Assembly: GCA_002335865.1 (NCBI GenBank)
Contig: DDCY01000017.1
Coordinates: forward strand, 1 to 64,000
DNA: 64,000 bases
Direction of reading: 5' to 3'
Source of the DNA: Saprospiraceae bacterium UBA1994
GTDB taxonomy: Bacteria > Bacteroidota > Bacteroidia > Chitinophagales > Saprospiraceae
Positions 56,568 through 64,000 of this stretch are shown piece after piece (position 1 is the first letter of the stretch; each line of letters opens with the position of its first letter). The position numbers and the translations under genes are program-made. The notes beneath the pieces were generated by a model, which worked only from the letters and a program-made list of their open reading frames with translations, made no database searches and was not told where the DNA came from.

Positions 56568-59060
56568 CTAAAACTCTTCTTCAAATTCCTCCTCCTCTGG
56601 TACAGTGTTTTTCTCCGGCTCAACATACCTATTAGCTCTGTGCTTATCACAATCCAACTCCAACGTCTCGTCTGGTATCACAAATCTTGCCTCGGTGTCA
56701 AAATTTATAGTTTTATCTGCCTCTACCCTTTTCATAAACTCTCCAAAAAACGGCCTGGCCATCTGACTACCTGCACCATCTGATATAGATCGAAATCTCA
56801 TAAACTGCTCCTCGCCGCCTACCCAAGTGCCCACAATTAACTCTGGAGTTATTCCCATAAACCAACCATCTCTGTAGTCGTTTGTTGTTCCTGTTTTACC
56901 TCCTACTTCACTTTTTATGTGACCCAACGCACTTACCGCACTTGCATTTTTAAGCATCTCTACCATTGCGTGATTATACTTCGGATTAAGTGCCTTTCTT
57001 TGCACAGATGTAGCAGCATATATTTGTCTGCCATTTTTGTCTTCGATACTGGTGACGAACATTGGTTTGGTATAAGTACCATCATTCGCGTATACTGTAT
57101 AAGCTCCTGTCATGTCCATCACAGATAAATCTGCAGATCCCAAACAAATAGATGGAGAGTTAGGTACCTTACTTTTATCTATCCCGAATTCTGAAACTAA
57201 ACTCCTAACCAATTCTGGATTTCCTATTTCCGTCATCAATTTGACCGAAATGCTATTTTTTGATTTTTTCAAACCTTCTTTTAGCGTTAAATTTTCCTTT
57301 GAAAATCCGTCAGAGTTTGCTGGAGCCCACGACTTGAGCAATCCAAAATTAACGTCATTAGCTGGTATTGTATATTGAATATCTTGTATTTCATAGCAGG
57401 GTGACATGGCAAGATTAGCAATTGCTGTAGTATAGATAAATGGTTTAAATGTAGATCCTACTTGACGATTAGAATTTATGTGATCGTACTGGAAATATTT
57501 ATGGTTAATGCCTCCTACCCAAGTCCTGACATAGCCTGTCTTGGGATCTACGGCCATAGAGCCCAATTGCATATGCATCATGTGATATTTAATGCTATCT
57601 CTAGGGCTCATTGTCACAGTCTTCTCTCCGCTCGCGGTATACGCGAATACGTTCATTGGTATTTTCTTGGCGAATACTTTCTTTGATTTTTTTTGTAATG
57701 CGCTCCATTTATTTTTTAAAACTGGCCAATATCCACTCGCCAATATTTCCTTGTATATCTCTGATTGCTTCTTCGTAATATCTCCTTGTTTTATTAATTT
57801 AGCTAGGTGTCCAACTTTTGTATCTTCAGCAAATAGTCTAAAAATATCTCCATCTAAAAGCCTTGCACCCTTTATCTCTGCAGAAATTTTACTCGTAATT
57901 TCTGACAAGTGCGATGCTCTCATTTTTTTAAATCTCTCTGTGGTTCTTACTTTCCGATTAAGACTCGCTTTACGCCCTTTCTTTTGCGCTTCATTGGCCT
58001 TATATGTCCAAATATCCTTGTCCTTCCATCTAGAGAAAAACTTTTCCTGCAACTTACTCATATGTACTTTAAGTGATGCCTCTGCATGACGTTGCATATC
58101 CTTATCTAAGGTAGTTTTGATAATAAGACCGTCTGTGTAAATATTATACTTTGTCCCATCTGGCTTTGTAATATTTTTATTTTTAAGAAGATTTTTTACC
58201 CACTTTTTAAGTTCTGCCCGAAAATATGGTGCTGGACCTTCATAGTGATTTGTCCTTTTAAAATTGGACATATTTATTGGCTTCCCATCTAGAATTTTAT
58301 ATTCTTCCTTGGTGATGTATCCGTTCTTCACCATTTGATTCATCACTACAGACCTTCTGCGTAATGCATTATCGGGCTTTCGTACGGGGTTGTAATACGA
58401 AGGGTTTTTTAGCATGCCCACCAATATCGCAGATTCGTCAATTGAGAGTTCTGATTGACCTTTGCCAAAATATGTTTTTGCAGCTGCGCTGATGCCATCA
58501 GATTCATAGAGGAAATCATATTTATTAAGATACATTGCCATAATCTCTCCTTTGGTATATCTCTTTTCAAATTCTGTAGCGATAACCAACTCTTTAAGTT
58601 TTTGCCAACTTCTCAAAACTATGTTTCGGCTTCTTTTTGTAAAAAACTGTTTGGCCAACTGCTGAGTTATCGTACTAGCTCCTCCTTTCTTTCCAAGATA
58701 TACAAATGCTCTAATCGTACTTCTAACATCTATTCCTGTATGATCAAAATATCTTTCATCTTCTGTAGCAACAAGTGCATTAACAATATTGGGGTTTAAC
58801 TCTTCGAATCTAACATTCTTTCGATTATATTTAAAGAAGGCACCTAACGACCGATCTCTGTGATCAAGTATTTGAGTGGCTAATTCGATATTAGGGTTTT
58901 CTAGTTCGCTCGTATCTGGTAGCTGTGTAGTAGATATCAACACGAAAACAGCAATCAGAGCAAATATTCCCGCGAATACAGAAAGCCACATAATTTTGAT
59001 ATAGCTTCCAAATGAACTCTCTGTCTTCGGTTTCTTTTTATTCGATTTCTTCTGAGCCAT
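56568..59060 (-). CDS. Penicillin-binding protein 1A (bifunctional transglycosylase/transpeptidase)
   Basis: This class A PBP polymerises and cross-links peptidoglycan. The 830 residues have a basic cytosolic N-terminus, one membrane helix (about 22-43), and a GT51 glycosyltransferase domain with ATEDERYFDHTGID (catalytic E100) and GGASTITQQLAKQ. A long lysine/arginine-rich linker (about 340-470) follows. The transpeptidase domain carries S536-TF-K539, S600-K-N602 and K722-T-G724. The tail is acidic and ends EEEEFEEEF. It stands alone on the minus strand. Confidence 0.96.
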   Translation of the reverse strand: MAQKKSNKKKPKTESSFGSYIKIMWLSVFAGIFALIAVFVLISTTQLPDTSELENPNIELATQILDHRDRSLGAFFKYNRKNVRFEELNPNIVNALVATEDERYFDHTGIDVRSTIRAFVYLGKKGGASTITQQLAKQFFTKRSRNIVLRSWQKLKELVIATEFEKRYTKGEIMAMYLNKYDFLYESDGISAAAKTYFGKGQSELSIDESAILVGMLKNPSYYNPVRKPDNALRRRSVVMNQMVKNGYITKEEYKILDGKPINMSNFKRTNHYEGPAPYFRAELKKWVKNLLKNKNITKPDGTKYNIYTDGLIIKTTLDKDMQRHAEASLKVHMSKLQEKFFSRWKDKDIWTYKANEAQKKGRKASLNRKVRTTERFKKMRASHLSEITSKISAEIKGARLLDGDIFRLFAEDTKVGHLAKLIKQGDITKKQSEIYKEILASGYWPVLKNKWSALQKKSKKVFAKKIPMNVFAYTASGEKTVTMSPRDSIKYHMMHMQLGSMAVDPKTGYVRTWVGGINHKYFQYDHINSNRQVGSTFKPFIYTTAIANLAMSPCYEIQDIQYTIPANDVNFGLLKSWAPANSDGFSKENLTLKEGLKKSKNSISVKLMTEIGNPELVRSLVSEFGIDKSKVPNSPSICLGSADLSVMDMTGAYTVYANDGTYTKPMFVTSIEDKNGRQIYAATSVQRKALNPKYNHAMVEMLKNASAVSALGHIKSEVGGKTGTTNDYRDGWFMGITPELIVGTWVGGEEQFMRFRSISDGAGSQMARPFFGEFMKRVEADKTINFDTEARFVIPDETLELDCDKHRANRYVEPEKNTVPEEEEFEEEF

Positions 59061-59961
59061 AGGTTTCTATGCTTAAATATTGTAGATAACAATCCAAGTG
59101 AATACGAATCTTTTAAACTCTTCGCCAAAAGAATTACTAACGGGTAAAAGTATCTAAAAAATTTAATATATTATAATTAAAACACATGTGTATTGGCCTC
59201 ATATTCTAATGTTTGAGACAAAATTTGTCTAGTTGTATATCTATGGGTGCGCGTTTTTAGTTAATAACGAAAATTCGTAGTTGGTTATTGAGTGCGTATT
59301 AAAATTGCATATAAAAGGTAATGAAAATAAACACCAAATGGGAACGTATCCCTAGGGGTATAAAAACAAATGCCACCACCCTTTTGACCCGAATTTTTCC
59401 GTAAAAAACATCTTTAGAGCACCATGCTGAAAAGGCCAAGTTCAGTAAATATCAATAATTTAAAACAACTACTGTATAGGTTTTTCTAGAGCCAAAGGCG
59501 CTATCTATAGATTACGATCTGAACAATTTTAGCGTTAGGATATATTTAATACAAACACCAACGAGGACTAAAACAAAATCAATAAGAAGGCCGAGAATAT
59601 ACAGAGGCTCTGGCCGGAAAAGGCGAGGTCATATAAGGTGCCAAAGAATTGAAAGGTAAATTTTTCTCCGTAATGAAGTTGTTGTTAAATGGGTTGATCT
59701 GATTTTTTGAAAAGGGTAAAATTTAAATTAAAAGGCTGTTCGCTGTTCTTAGATTGTCGCCAATGCTACGGAGTTTAATCGCTGGATCAGATAATATATA
59801 ATCTTTTTTAGAATAAACTTCAACGTAACATTGTGCGGTACTGCTATTAAGAAACTGTGCTACAACAAAAATCCCAAAGAACCGCAGGCCTTTGGGATTT
59901 GTACATTCTTAGGTGTCACTAAATACACCTTTCACTCTTTTTTACCTAAAGAAAAACCTAG
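59061..59961. other. 0.9-kb gene-free stretch upstream of PBP1A
   Basis: These 901 AT-rich bases contain no recognisable coding frame or RNA gene. An inverted repeat of AATAAC/GTTATT type sits near 59264-59288, and the ppiD-like gene's terminator lies at the right end. Confidence 0.5.
59863..59900 (-). terminator. Terminator of the PpiD-like gene
   Basis: An 11-bp perfect stem, AAATCCCAAAG/CTTTGGGATTT (59869-59879 with 59890-59900), is followed on the minus strand by TTGTTG after the stem's own T-run. It lies 62 bases after the stop codon. Confidence 0.75.
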
Positions 59962-62061
59962 TTAAAAGAAAGTTGCTCTATTGTCTTCGATTTCTACTGT
60001 TTTCTTAAGGGCCTGGATAGTCTTAAGCTCTGCTTGACTTCTAGAAGATCTAGTTTTAAGTTGTCTCATCTGTGGTATATTTGCAACCGTTCCTTCTGTC
60101 TTATCTGTAGGTGACACTAAAAAAACTCCTGAGCTACCAATTACTGCTGACGTACCGTTTACGTCCGTAGCGAATGCTTTCGCAATTACCTTGTTTTCAG
60201 ATCCGATACCTGGGATGAATGAAGCGCCCATAGATACATTATCTGCTGTACTAACTTCAGCACCATACTTAATTGCTACTGCCGAAAGATCTGAACCTAA
60301 TGATCCTATAATGGATTCAGCTTTCTTAATGTTGACTAAAGTAGGCTCTAATGTATTGCGCATAGACTCAGCCGAAAACATTCCTGGCTTCTGTATACTC
60401 TTTAGTAATGTTATTACATACTTGTTGTCAAAATAGTTGACTTTGTCACTGTATGAATATACCGTGGGAGACACTTCCCCAACCTGTGTATCAGATTCGT
60501 AAGCCCACTTTATCATATCTCTAGAGCTGTTATCTGATCCCAATACACCTACACTATAATCATTGGCTTTAAGTGGTCCTGATGTCTGAAAATTATACCC
60601 CATTGCTGAAGCGGCAGTTGACATCGCGGCCATATTTCTATTCTGAGAAACAAGATCATTTATTTTGTCATTTAATAAATCTTGTGTTTCTTCAGAAGGT
60701 ATAATCGGAGTACGTACATAAGCTACTTTAAACTTATCGTTTCTATCGTTGTAAATCAAGTCTTCTACTTTGATAAGATGAACTCCGACCTGTGTTTTCA
60801 CTTTATATACTCCCCTAGTCCGACCATTGAACACTACATCATTGAACTCTTTGAGCATTCTTCCTTGTTGGAATGTGCCAAGATCTCCACCATTAACGGC
60901 GGATCCAGGATCTTGAGAATTGTCTTCTGCTAGATTAGAGAAGCTTGTTCCTTTCTTAAGTTCGTTACGTAGACTGTCAATGAACGCATCAGCAGTTGCA
61001 AATTCTTCTGGGGTGCCTGTTGTAACCCTTCTTAAAATATGTCTTGCTTCTGCTGAATCCGGCATTACCTTTTTATCAAGAACCTTAGCCACAAAGTATG
61101 ATCCCTGCTCAGAGTATGGACCATATACGTCTCCTACAGACACTTCGTCTAGTTGGTCTTTGAGGCCCTCCGGAAGCTCGTCGTTACTAAAGTATACGCC
61201 CGACCAAAACCCTCCGTTGTTTAATGCTACTATTGAATCACTATCCGCTGTCGCATTTTTAAGGCTTTGACCTGCTTCAATTACTTCTGTTCTCCACTTA
61301 GAACTATCTTTTGCAGATGGATATACATCGACTACAGCATACTGCAGTACTCTAGCCTCTTCTTTTGAAGTATATTTTGTTGCGCTTTCCGCCATATACG
61401 CTAAGATCTCTGTATCAGAAACTTCTACCTCTATGTCGATTGCATCAAAAGGTATCTTTACATATGACATGTTCAATGAGCTATTGCTTGCTGCTCCTGT
61501 TTCCTCTACTAAAAAATTGGGTGTATATATCGCCTTGGATACTAGATTGCCTATCTTGGCTTGTAGTTCTGTCTTTTGGATTTGCTTCTCTTGCTCAACC
61601 CAGAAATTTTCAAACTGTGGCGCCAAGGACTCGTTACCTTCAATTAATTGCTTGTGTTGTTGAAGTGTCGCTCTATCTACTTGCCCTGTCTGGCTATTAC
61701 GATAATTGTTTGTGATTATAGGGCTTAGTCTATTTCCAAATTGTAGGTCCATAAGCTCAGCTTTAGTCACCCCTAGACCAAGTTCATTTGCCTGCTCTTC
61801 AACAATTGCTTTCTCTACGAAAAATTCCCAAAGGTTTGCTCTTCTAGAAAACACATCGGGGTTTCCGCTATATAGTGCTGTTTCTGCTTTGCTGAACTCT
61901 CTGTAATCAAGCTTCTGTCCTGCGATCTCCCCCATATTCATCGCTGCTCCTCCCCTATTCGCATTTCCTTGCATATCCATAAGAATAAATGCCGCCAATG
62001 CAAAACCGAGAACAATCAGTACAAACCAAAAATTCTTTCTAATAGTACCTATTAATGCCAT
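59962..62061 (-). CDS. PpiD-like periplasmic peptidyl-prolyl isomerase/chaperone
   Basis: This 699-residue protein is anchored by one N-terminal helix (about 10-30, FWFVLIVLGFALAAFILMDM) and faces the periplasm. A SurA-N-like helical chaperone domain (about 40-230) is followed by a parvulin rotamase domain (about 340-455). The rotamase text is EARHILRRVTTGTPEEFATAD and GGDLGTFQQGRMLKEF, with a C-terminal GVHLIKV. A second helical region closes the protein. Such proteins help fold outer-membrane proteins and so fit with BamA and Skp in this window. It has a textbook promoter and its own terminator. Confidence 0.93.
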   Translation of the reverse strand: MALIGTIRKNFWFVLIVLGFALAAFILMDMQGNANRGGAAMNMGEIAGQKLDYREFSKAETALYSGNPDVFSRRANLWEFFVEKAIVEEQANELGLGVTKAELMDLQFGNRLSPIITNNYRNSQTGQVDRATLQQHKQLIEGNESLAPQFENFWVEQEKQIQKTELQAKIGNLVSKAIYTPNFLVEETGAASNSSLNMSYVKIPFDAIDIEVEVSDTEILAYMAESATKYTSKEEARVLQYAVVDVYPSAKDSSKWRTEVIEAGQSLKNATADSDSIVALNNGGFWSGVYFSNDELPEGLKDQLDEVSVGDVYGPYSEQGSYFVAKVLDKKVMPDSAEARHILRRVTTGTPEEFATADAFIDSLRNELKKGTSFSNLAEDNSQDPGSAVNGGDLGTFQQGRMLKEFNDVVFNGRTRGVYKVKTQVGVHLIKVEDLIYNDRNDKFKVAYVRTPIIPSEETQDLLNDKINDLVSQNRNMAAMSTAASAMGYNFQTSGPLKANDYSVGVLGSDNSSRDMIKWAYESDTQVGEVSPTVYSYSDKVNYFDNKYVITLLKSIQKPGMFSAESMRNTLEPTLVNIKKAESIIGSLGSDLSAVAIKYGAEVSTADNVSMGASFIPGIGSENKVIAKAFATDVNGTSAVIGSSGVFLVSPTDKTEGTVANIPQMRQLKTRSSRSQAELKTIQALKKTVEIEDNRATFF

Positions 62062-62483
62062 TTCTATAAATTATTGTTGTTTATTATAACTGGGCTGATA
62101 ATGAATTTGATACATATTTAAAACATTATAATCGACTCAATATCAGGGTCCAAAAGTGCCGCAAAGCTAAGTTATTTAAAGTATTTAACAAACTAATCGT
62201 ATACGATAGTCCGCATATCTCTAATTGTAGCATTTCTTATACGAACATTAGATAATATAGAGTTTTGAGAAAGGCGACGCCTTTAATATGACAACCAAGT
62301 ATAGTGAATATTGCCTCATGGACGGACGTTGTTTTATTGAAGATAAACCCAACATTATTTCGTGTTGAGCGTTAAAGGATGAGAAAGTTGATAAGTTTGA
62401 ATGTGTTTTTATCATAATGGCTATAAGTATCTGGTTAAGAATTGCGACTTTTGTGGTCACTTACAATATCAATATTACCATAC
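62062..62483. other. Divergent region between the PpiD-like and acyl-CoA dehydrogenase genes
   Basis: These 422 bases hold the ppiD-like promoter (62162-62192). I see no gene, and no clear promoter for the acyl-CoA dehydrogenase beyond a weak GACTTTTG box near 62450. Confidence 0.5.
62162..62192 (-). promoter_or_regulatory. Promoter of the PpiD-like gene
   Basis: On the minus strand TTTG (62189-62192) and TAGCTTTG (62162-62169) are exactly 19 bases apart, a full consensus match. The leader to the ATG would be about 95 bases. Confidence 0.85.
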
Positions 62484-63662
62484 ATGGAATTTATACTTAC
62501 GGAAGAACAGTTAGCGGTAAAACAAGCAGCGAGAGAATTTGCACAACAAACTCTACTGCCTGGAGTTATCGAAAGAGATACACACATGACCTACCCTACC
62601 GAGCAAGTGAGGGATATGGCAGAAATGGGTTTTCTCGGTATGATGGTATCACCTGAGTATGGTGGAGGGGGAATGGACACCCTGTCTTATGTGTTAGCAA
62701 TGGAGGAGTTATCTAAAGTAGATAATAGCTGTAGTGTGATTGTCTCTGTAAACAACTCATTGGTTTGCTGGGGATTAGAGACTTATGGAAATGAAGAACA
62801 AAAGCAGAAATATCTTACTAAACTCTGTATAGGTGAGTGGATTGGCGCTTTCTGTCTATCAGAACCAGAAGCAGGAAGTGATGCTACAAGTCAGCGTACA
62901 ACAGCGATAGACATGGGCGACCACTACATACTTAACGGCACCAAAAACTGGATTACTAACGGAGGTAGTTCAAAGGTACACTTGGTGATCGCCCAGACTA
63001 ACATTGAAAAAGGACACAAGGGAATAAATGCATTTATAGTAGAAACAGCCTGGGAGGGTGTCGAAATAGGCGCTAAAGAAGATAAGTTGGGTATTAGATC
63101 GTCTGATACGCATACAGTCTTATATAATGATGTAAAAGTACCTAAGGAAAATCGTATCGGCGAAGATGGATTTGGATTCAAATTCGCTATGAAAGTACTT
63201 TCTGGTGGTCGTATAGGTATCGCAGCTCAAGCATTAGGTATTGCTTCGGGCGCATATGAGCTTGCTGTAAAGTACAGTCTAGAAAGAGAAGCGTTCGGAA
63301 GACCTATTGGGCAACACCAAGCAGTCGCATTTAAGCTAGCTGACATGTCTACTGACATTGAGGCGGCAAGATTAATGGTGTATAGAGCGGCATGGATGAA
63401 AGACAACGGTCTTGACTATACGTCTGGAGCTGCTATGGCTAAATTAATAGCCTCGGATGTAGCCATGAAACACACGGTAGAGGCAATACAAGTACACGGT
63501 GGATACGGGTTCGTAAAGGAATATCACGTAGAAAGACTTATGAGAGATGCCAAGATCACACAGATCTATGAAGGCACTTCTGAGATTCAAAAGCTAGTAA
63601 TTAGTAGAAACATTCTCAATGGAACCCTATACGAACCTTTGTGGATGCCTTGTCAATCATAA
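62484..63662 (+). CDS. Acyl-CoA dehydrogenase
   Basis: This FAD-dependent enzyme performs the first dehydrogenation of fatty-acyl or branched-chain acyl-CoA. From the ATG at 62484 the protein has 392 residues; the frame opens 14 codons earlier at a TTG that the family does not support. Landmarks are FCLSEPEAGSDA (FAD/substrate site), GTKNWITNGG, FGRPIGQHQAVAFKLADM and QVHGGYGFVKEYHVERLMRD. The catalytic glutamate is probably E363 in YEGTSEIQ, the position used in short-chain enzymes. Chain-length preference cannot be read reliably. It is followed by the site-2 protease gene, 81 bases downstream. Confidence 0.95.
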   Translation: MEFILTEEQLAVKQAAREFAQQTLLPGVIERDTHMTYPTEQVRDMAEMGFLGMMVSPEYGGGGMDTLSYVLAMEELSKVDNSCSVIVSVNNSLVCWGLETYGNEEQKQKYLTKLCIGEWIGAFCLSEPEAGSDATSQRTTAIDMGDHYILNGTKNWITNGGSSKVHLVIAQTNIEKGHKGINAFIVETAWEGVEIGAKEDKLGIRSSDTHTVLYNDVKVPKENRIGEDGFGFKFAMKVLSGGRIGIAAQALGIASGAYELAVKYSLEREAFGRPIGQHQAVAFKLADMSTDIEAARLMVYRAAWMKDNGLDYTSGAAMAKLIASDVAMKHTVEAIQVHGGYGFVKEYHVERLMRDAKITQIYEGTSEIQKLVISRNILNGTLYEPLWMPCQS

Positions 63663-63743
63663 ATACTTGGCTATTTGGTTGCTGGATATAGCACCCTGTA
63701 TATGATAACTTATTAGCTAGTCACTGAATGTTGGTTACTAAAA

Positions 63744-64000
63744 ATGGGTAGAACATTTCATCTATGTACAATTACTGGCATTCCCTTAAAGGCTCACTGG
63801 TCTATCGGACTAACTCTACTATTTGTAGCTTATGTTGTTCATCTTCACAACCTAACAGTTGCCGCGAGTGTTGGGTTTGTCTTGTTGGTCTTAGTAATGT
63901 TTGTCTGTATAATTCTACACGAATTCGGCCACTCTATGGCAGCTCGTAGGTACAGTATAGAGACACTAGATATAATTATATCTCCCATTGGTGGGTTAGC
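63744..64000 (+). CDS. Site-2 protease family (M50) membrane metallopeptidase, partial
   Basis: The window ends inside this gene, so only the first 85 codons are seen. The start ATG at 63744 gives MGRTFHLCTITGIPLKAHWS. Two hydrophobic helices follow, the second carrying the zinc motif HEFGH (residues 59-63) within CIILHEFGHSMAARRY. This is the M50 signature of S2P proteases, which cut membrane-bound regulators inside the bilayer. Later SPIGGL text matches the conserved region after the first helix. The C-terminus, any CBS domain, and the second metal site (LDG) lie beyond the window. Confidence 0.88.
   Translation, partial: MGRTFHLCTITGIPLKAHWSIGLTLLFVAYVVHLHNLTVAASVGFVLLVLVMFVCIILHEFGHSMAARRYSIETLDIIISPIGGL

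Noticed and set aside
63764..63949. 61-codon plus-strand frame near the window end
   Set aside because: It is in a different frame from the site-2 protease, whose HEFGH motif and membrane helices lie in the overlapping frame starting at 63744.

Overview
The window looks like a piece of a Bacteroidota chromosome, probably a free-living, gliding-type lineage such as Saprospiria. The rank below phylum is inference. The evidence is: AT-rich DNA; promoters of the phylum's TTTG / N18-19 / TAnnTTTG type; one protein with a type A and one with a type B type IX secretion C-terminal domain; and phylum-typical families (DUF4175, DUF4837, DUF2851, DUF6029, Omp28, BamA followed by OmpH/Skp). Almost all of it is core, housekeeping DNA. 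I see no phage, plasmid, intact insertion sequence or CRISPR array.

Layout. 1-10.7 kb: recQ, aroQ, a membrane-anchored thioredoxin-like protein, a flavin-reductase-like protein, tRNA-Phe with a strong promoter and terminator, dnaN, nadD, a coupled pair (unknown cytosolic protein plus M15 peptidase) and aroB. 10.7-20.3 kb: ompH and bamA (outer-membrane assembly), pyrD, an unknown protein, RNase R, then folA with a DUF2851 gene. 20.5-24.1 kb (minus strand): a MacB/FtsX-type permease, a DUF4837 lipoprotein and a MoxR ATPase. 24.7-28.9 kb: the cell-shape operon mreB-mreC-mreD-mrdA, without rodA after it. 28.9-40.1 kb: a 1-kb gene-free stretch, a giant PKD-repeat surface protein with a type IX secretion tail, and a DUF4175 - HATPase - ybeY operon. 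40.8-50 kb: thrS, a secreted thioredoxin-like T9SS protein, a broken DUF3817 gene, a small zinc-finger protein, recX, comM, a lipoprotein, a ferredoxin, and an MtfA-like protein that has lost its zinc motif. 49.2-55 kb: an Omp28 lipoprotein with a DUF6029 outer-membrane protein, a divergent TlpA-like thioredoxin, and iscS-iscU-iscA. 55-64 kb: a short MutA-like protein, PBP1A, a PpiD-like periplasmic isomerase, an acyl-CoA dehydrogenase, and the first 85 codons of a site-2 protease that runs off the end.

Functional themes. Envelope building is the strongest: BamA/Skp/PpiD for outer-membrane proteins, MreBCD/PBP2/PBP1A for the wall, and an M15 peptidase. Thiol-redox proteins recur four times (3.0, 42.9, 49.2 and 52.1 kb). 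The rest is DNA maintenance, nucleotide and cofactor synthesis and Fe-S assembly.

Several genes have no ATG where the longest reading frame begins. In two of them (giant PKD protein, MtfA-like protein) the apparent TTG start is itself the end of a TAnnTTTG promoter box, so the true start must lie further in. I did not find a clear new multi-gene system. The best leads are the conserved unknown gene coupled to the M15 peptidase, the MtfA-like protein with a dead metal motif, the truncated MutA without MutB, and the DUF3817 pseudogene.
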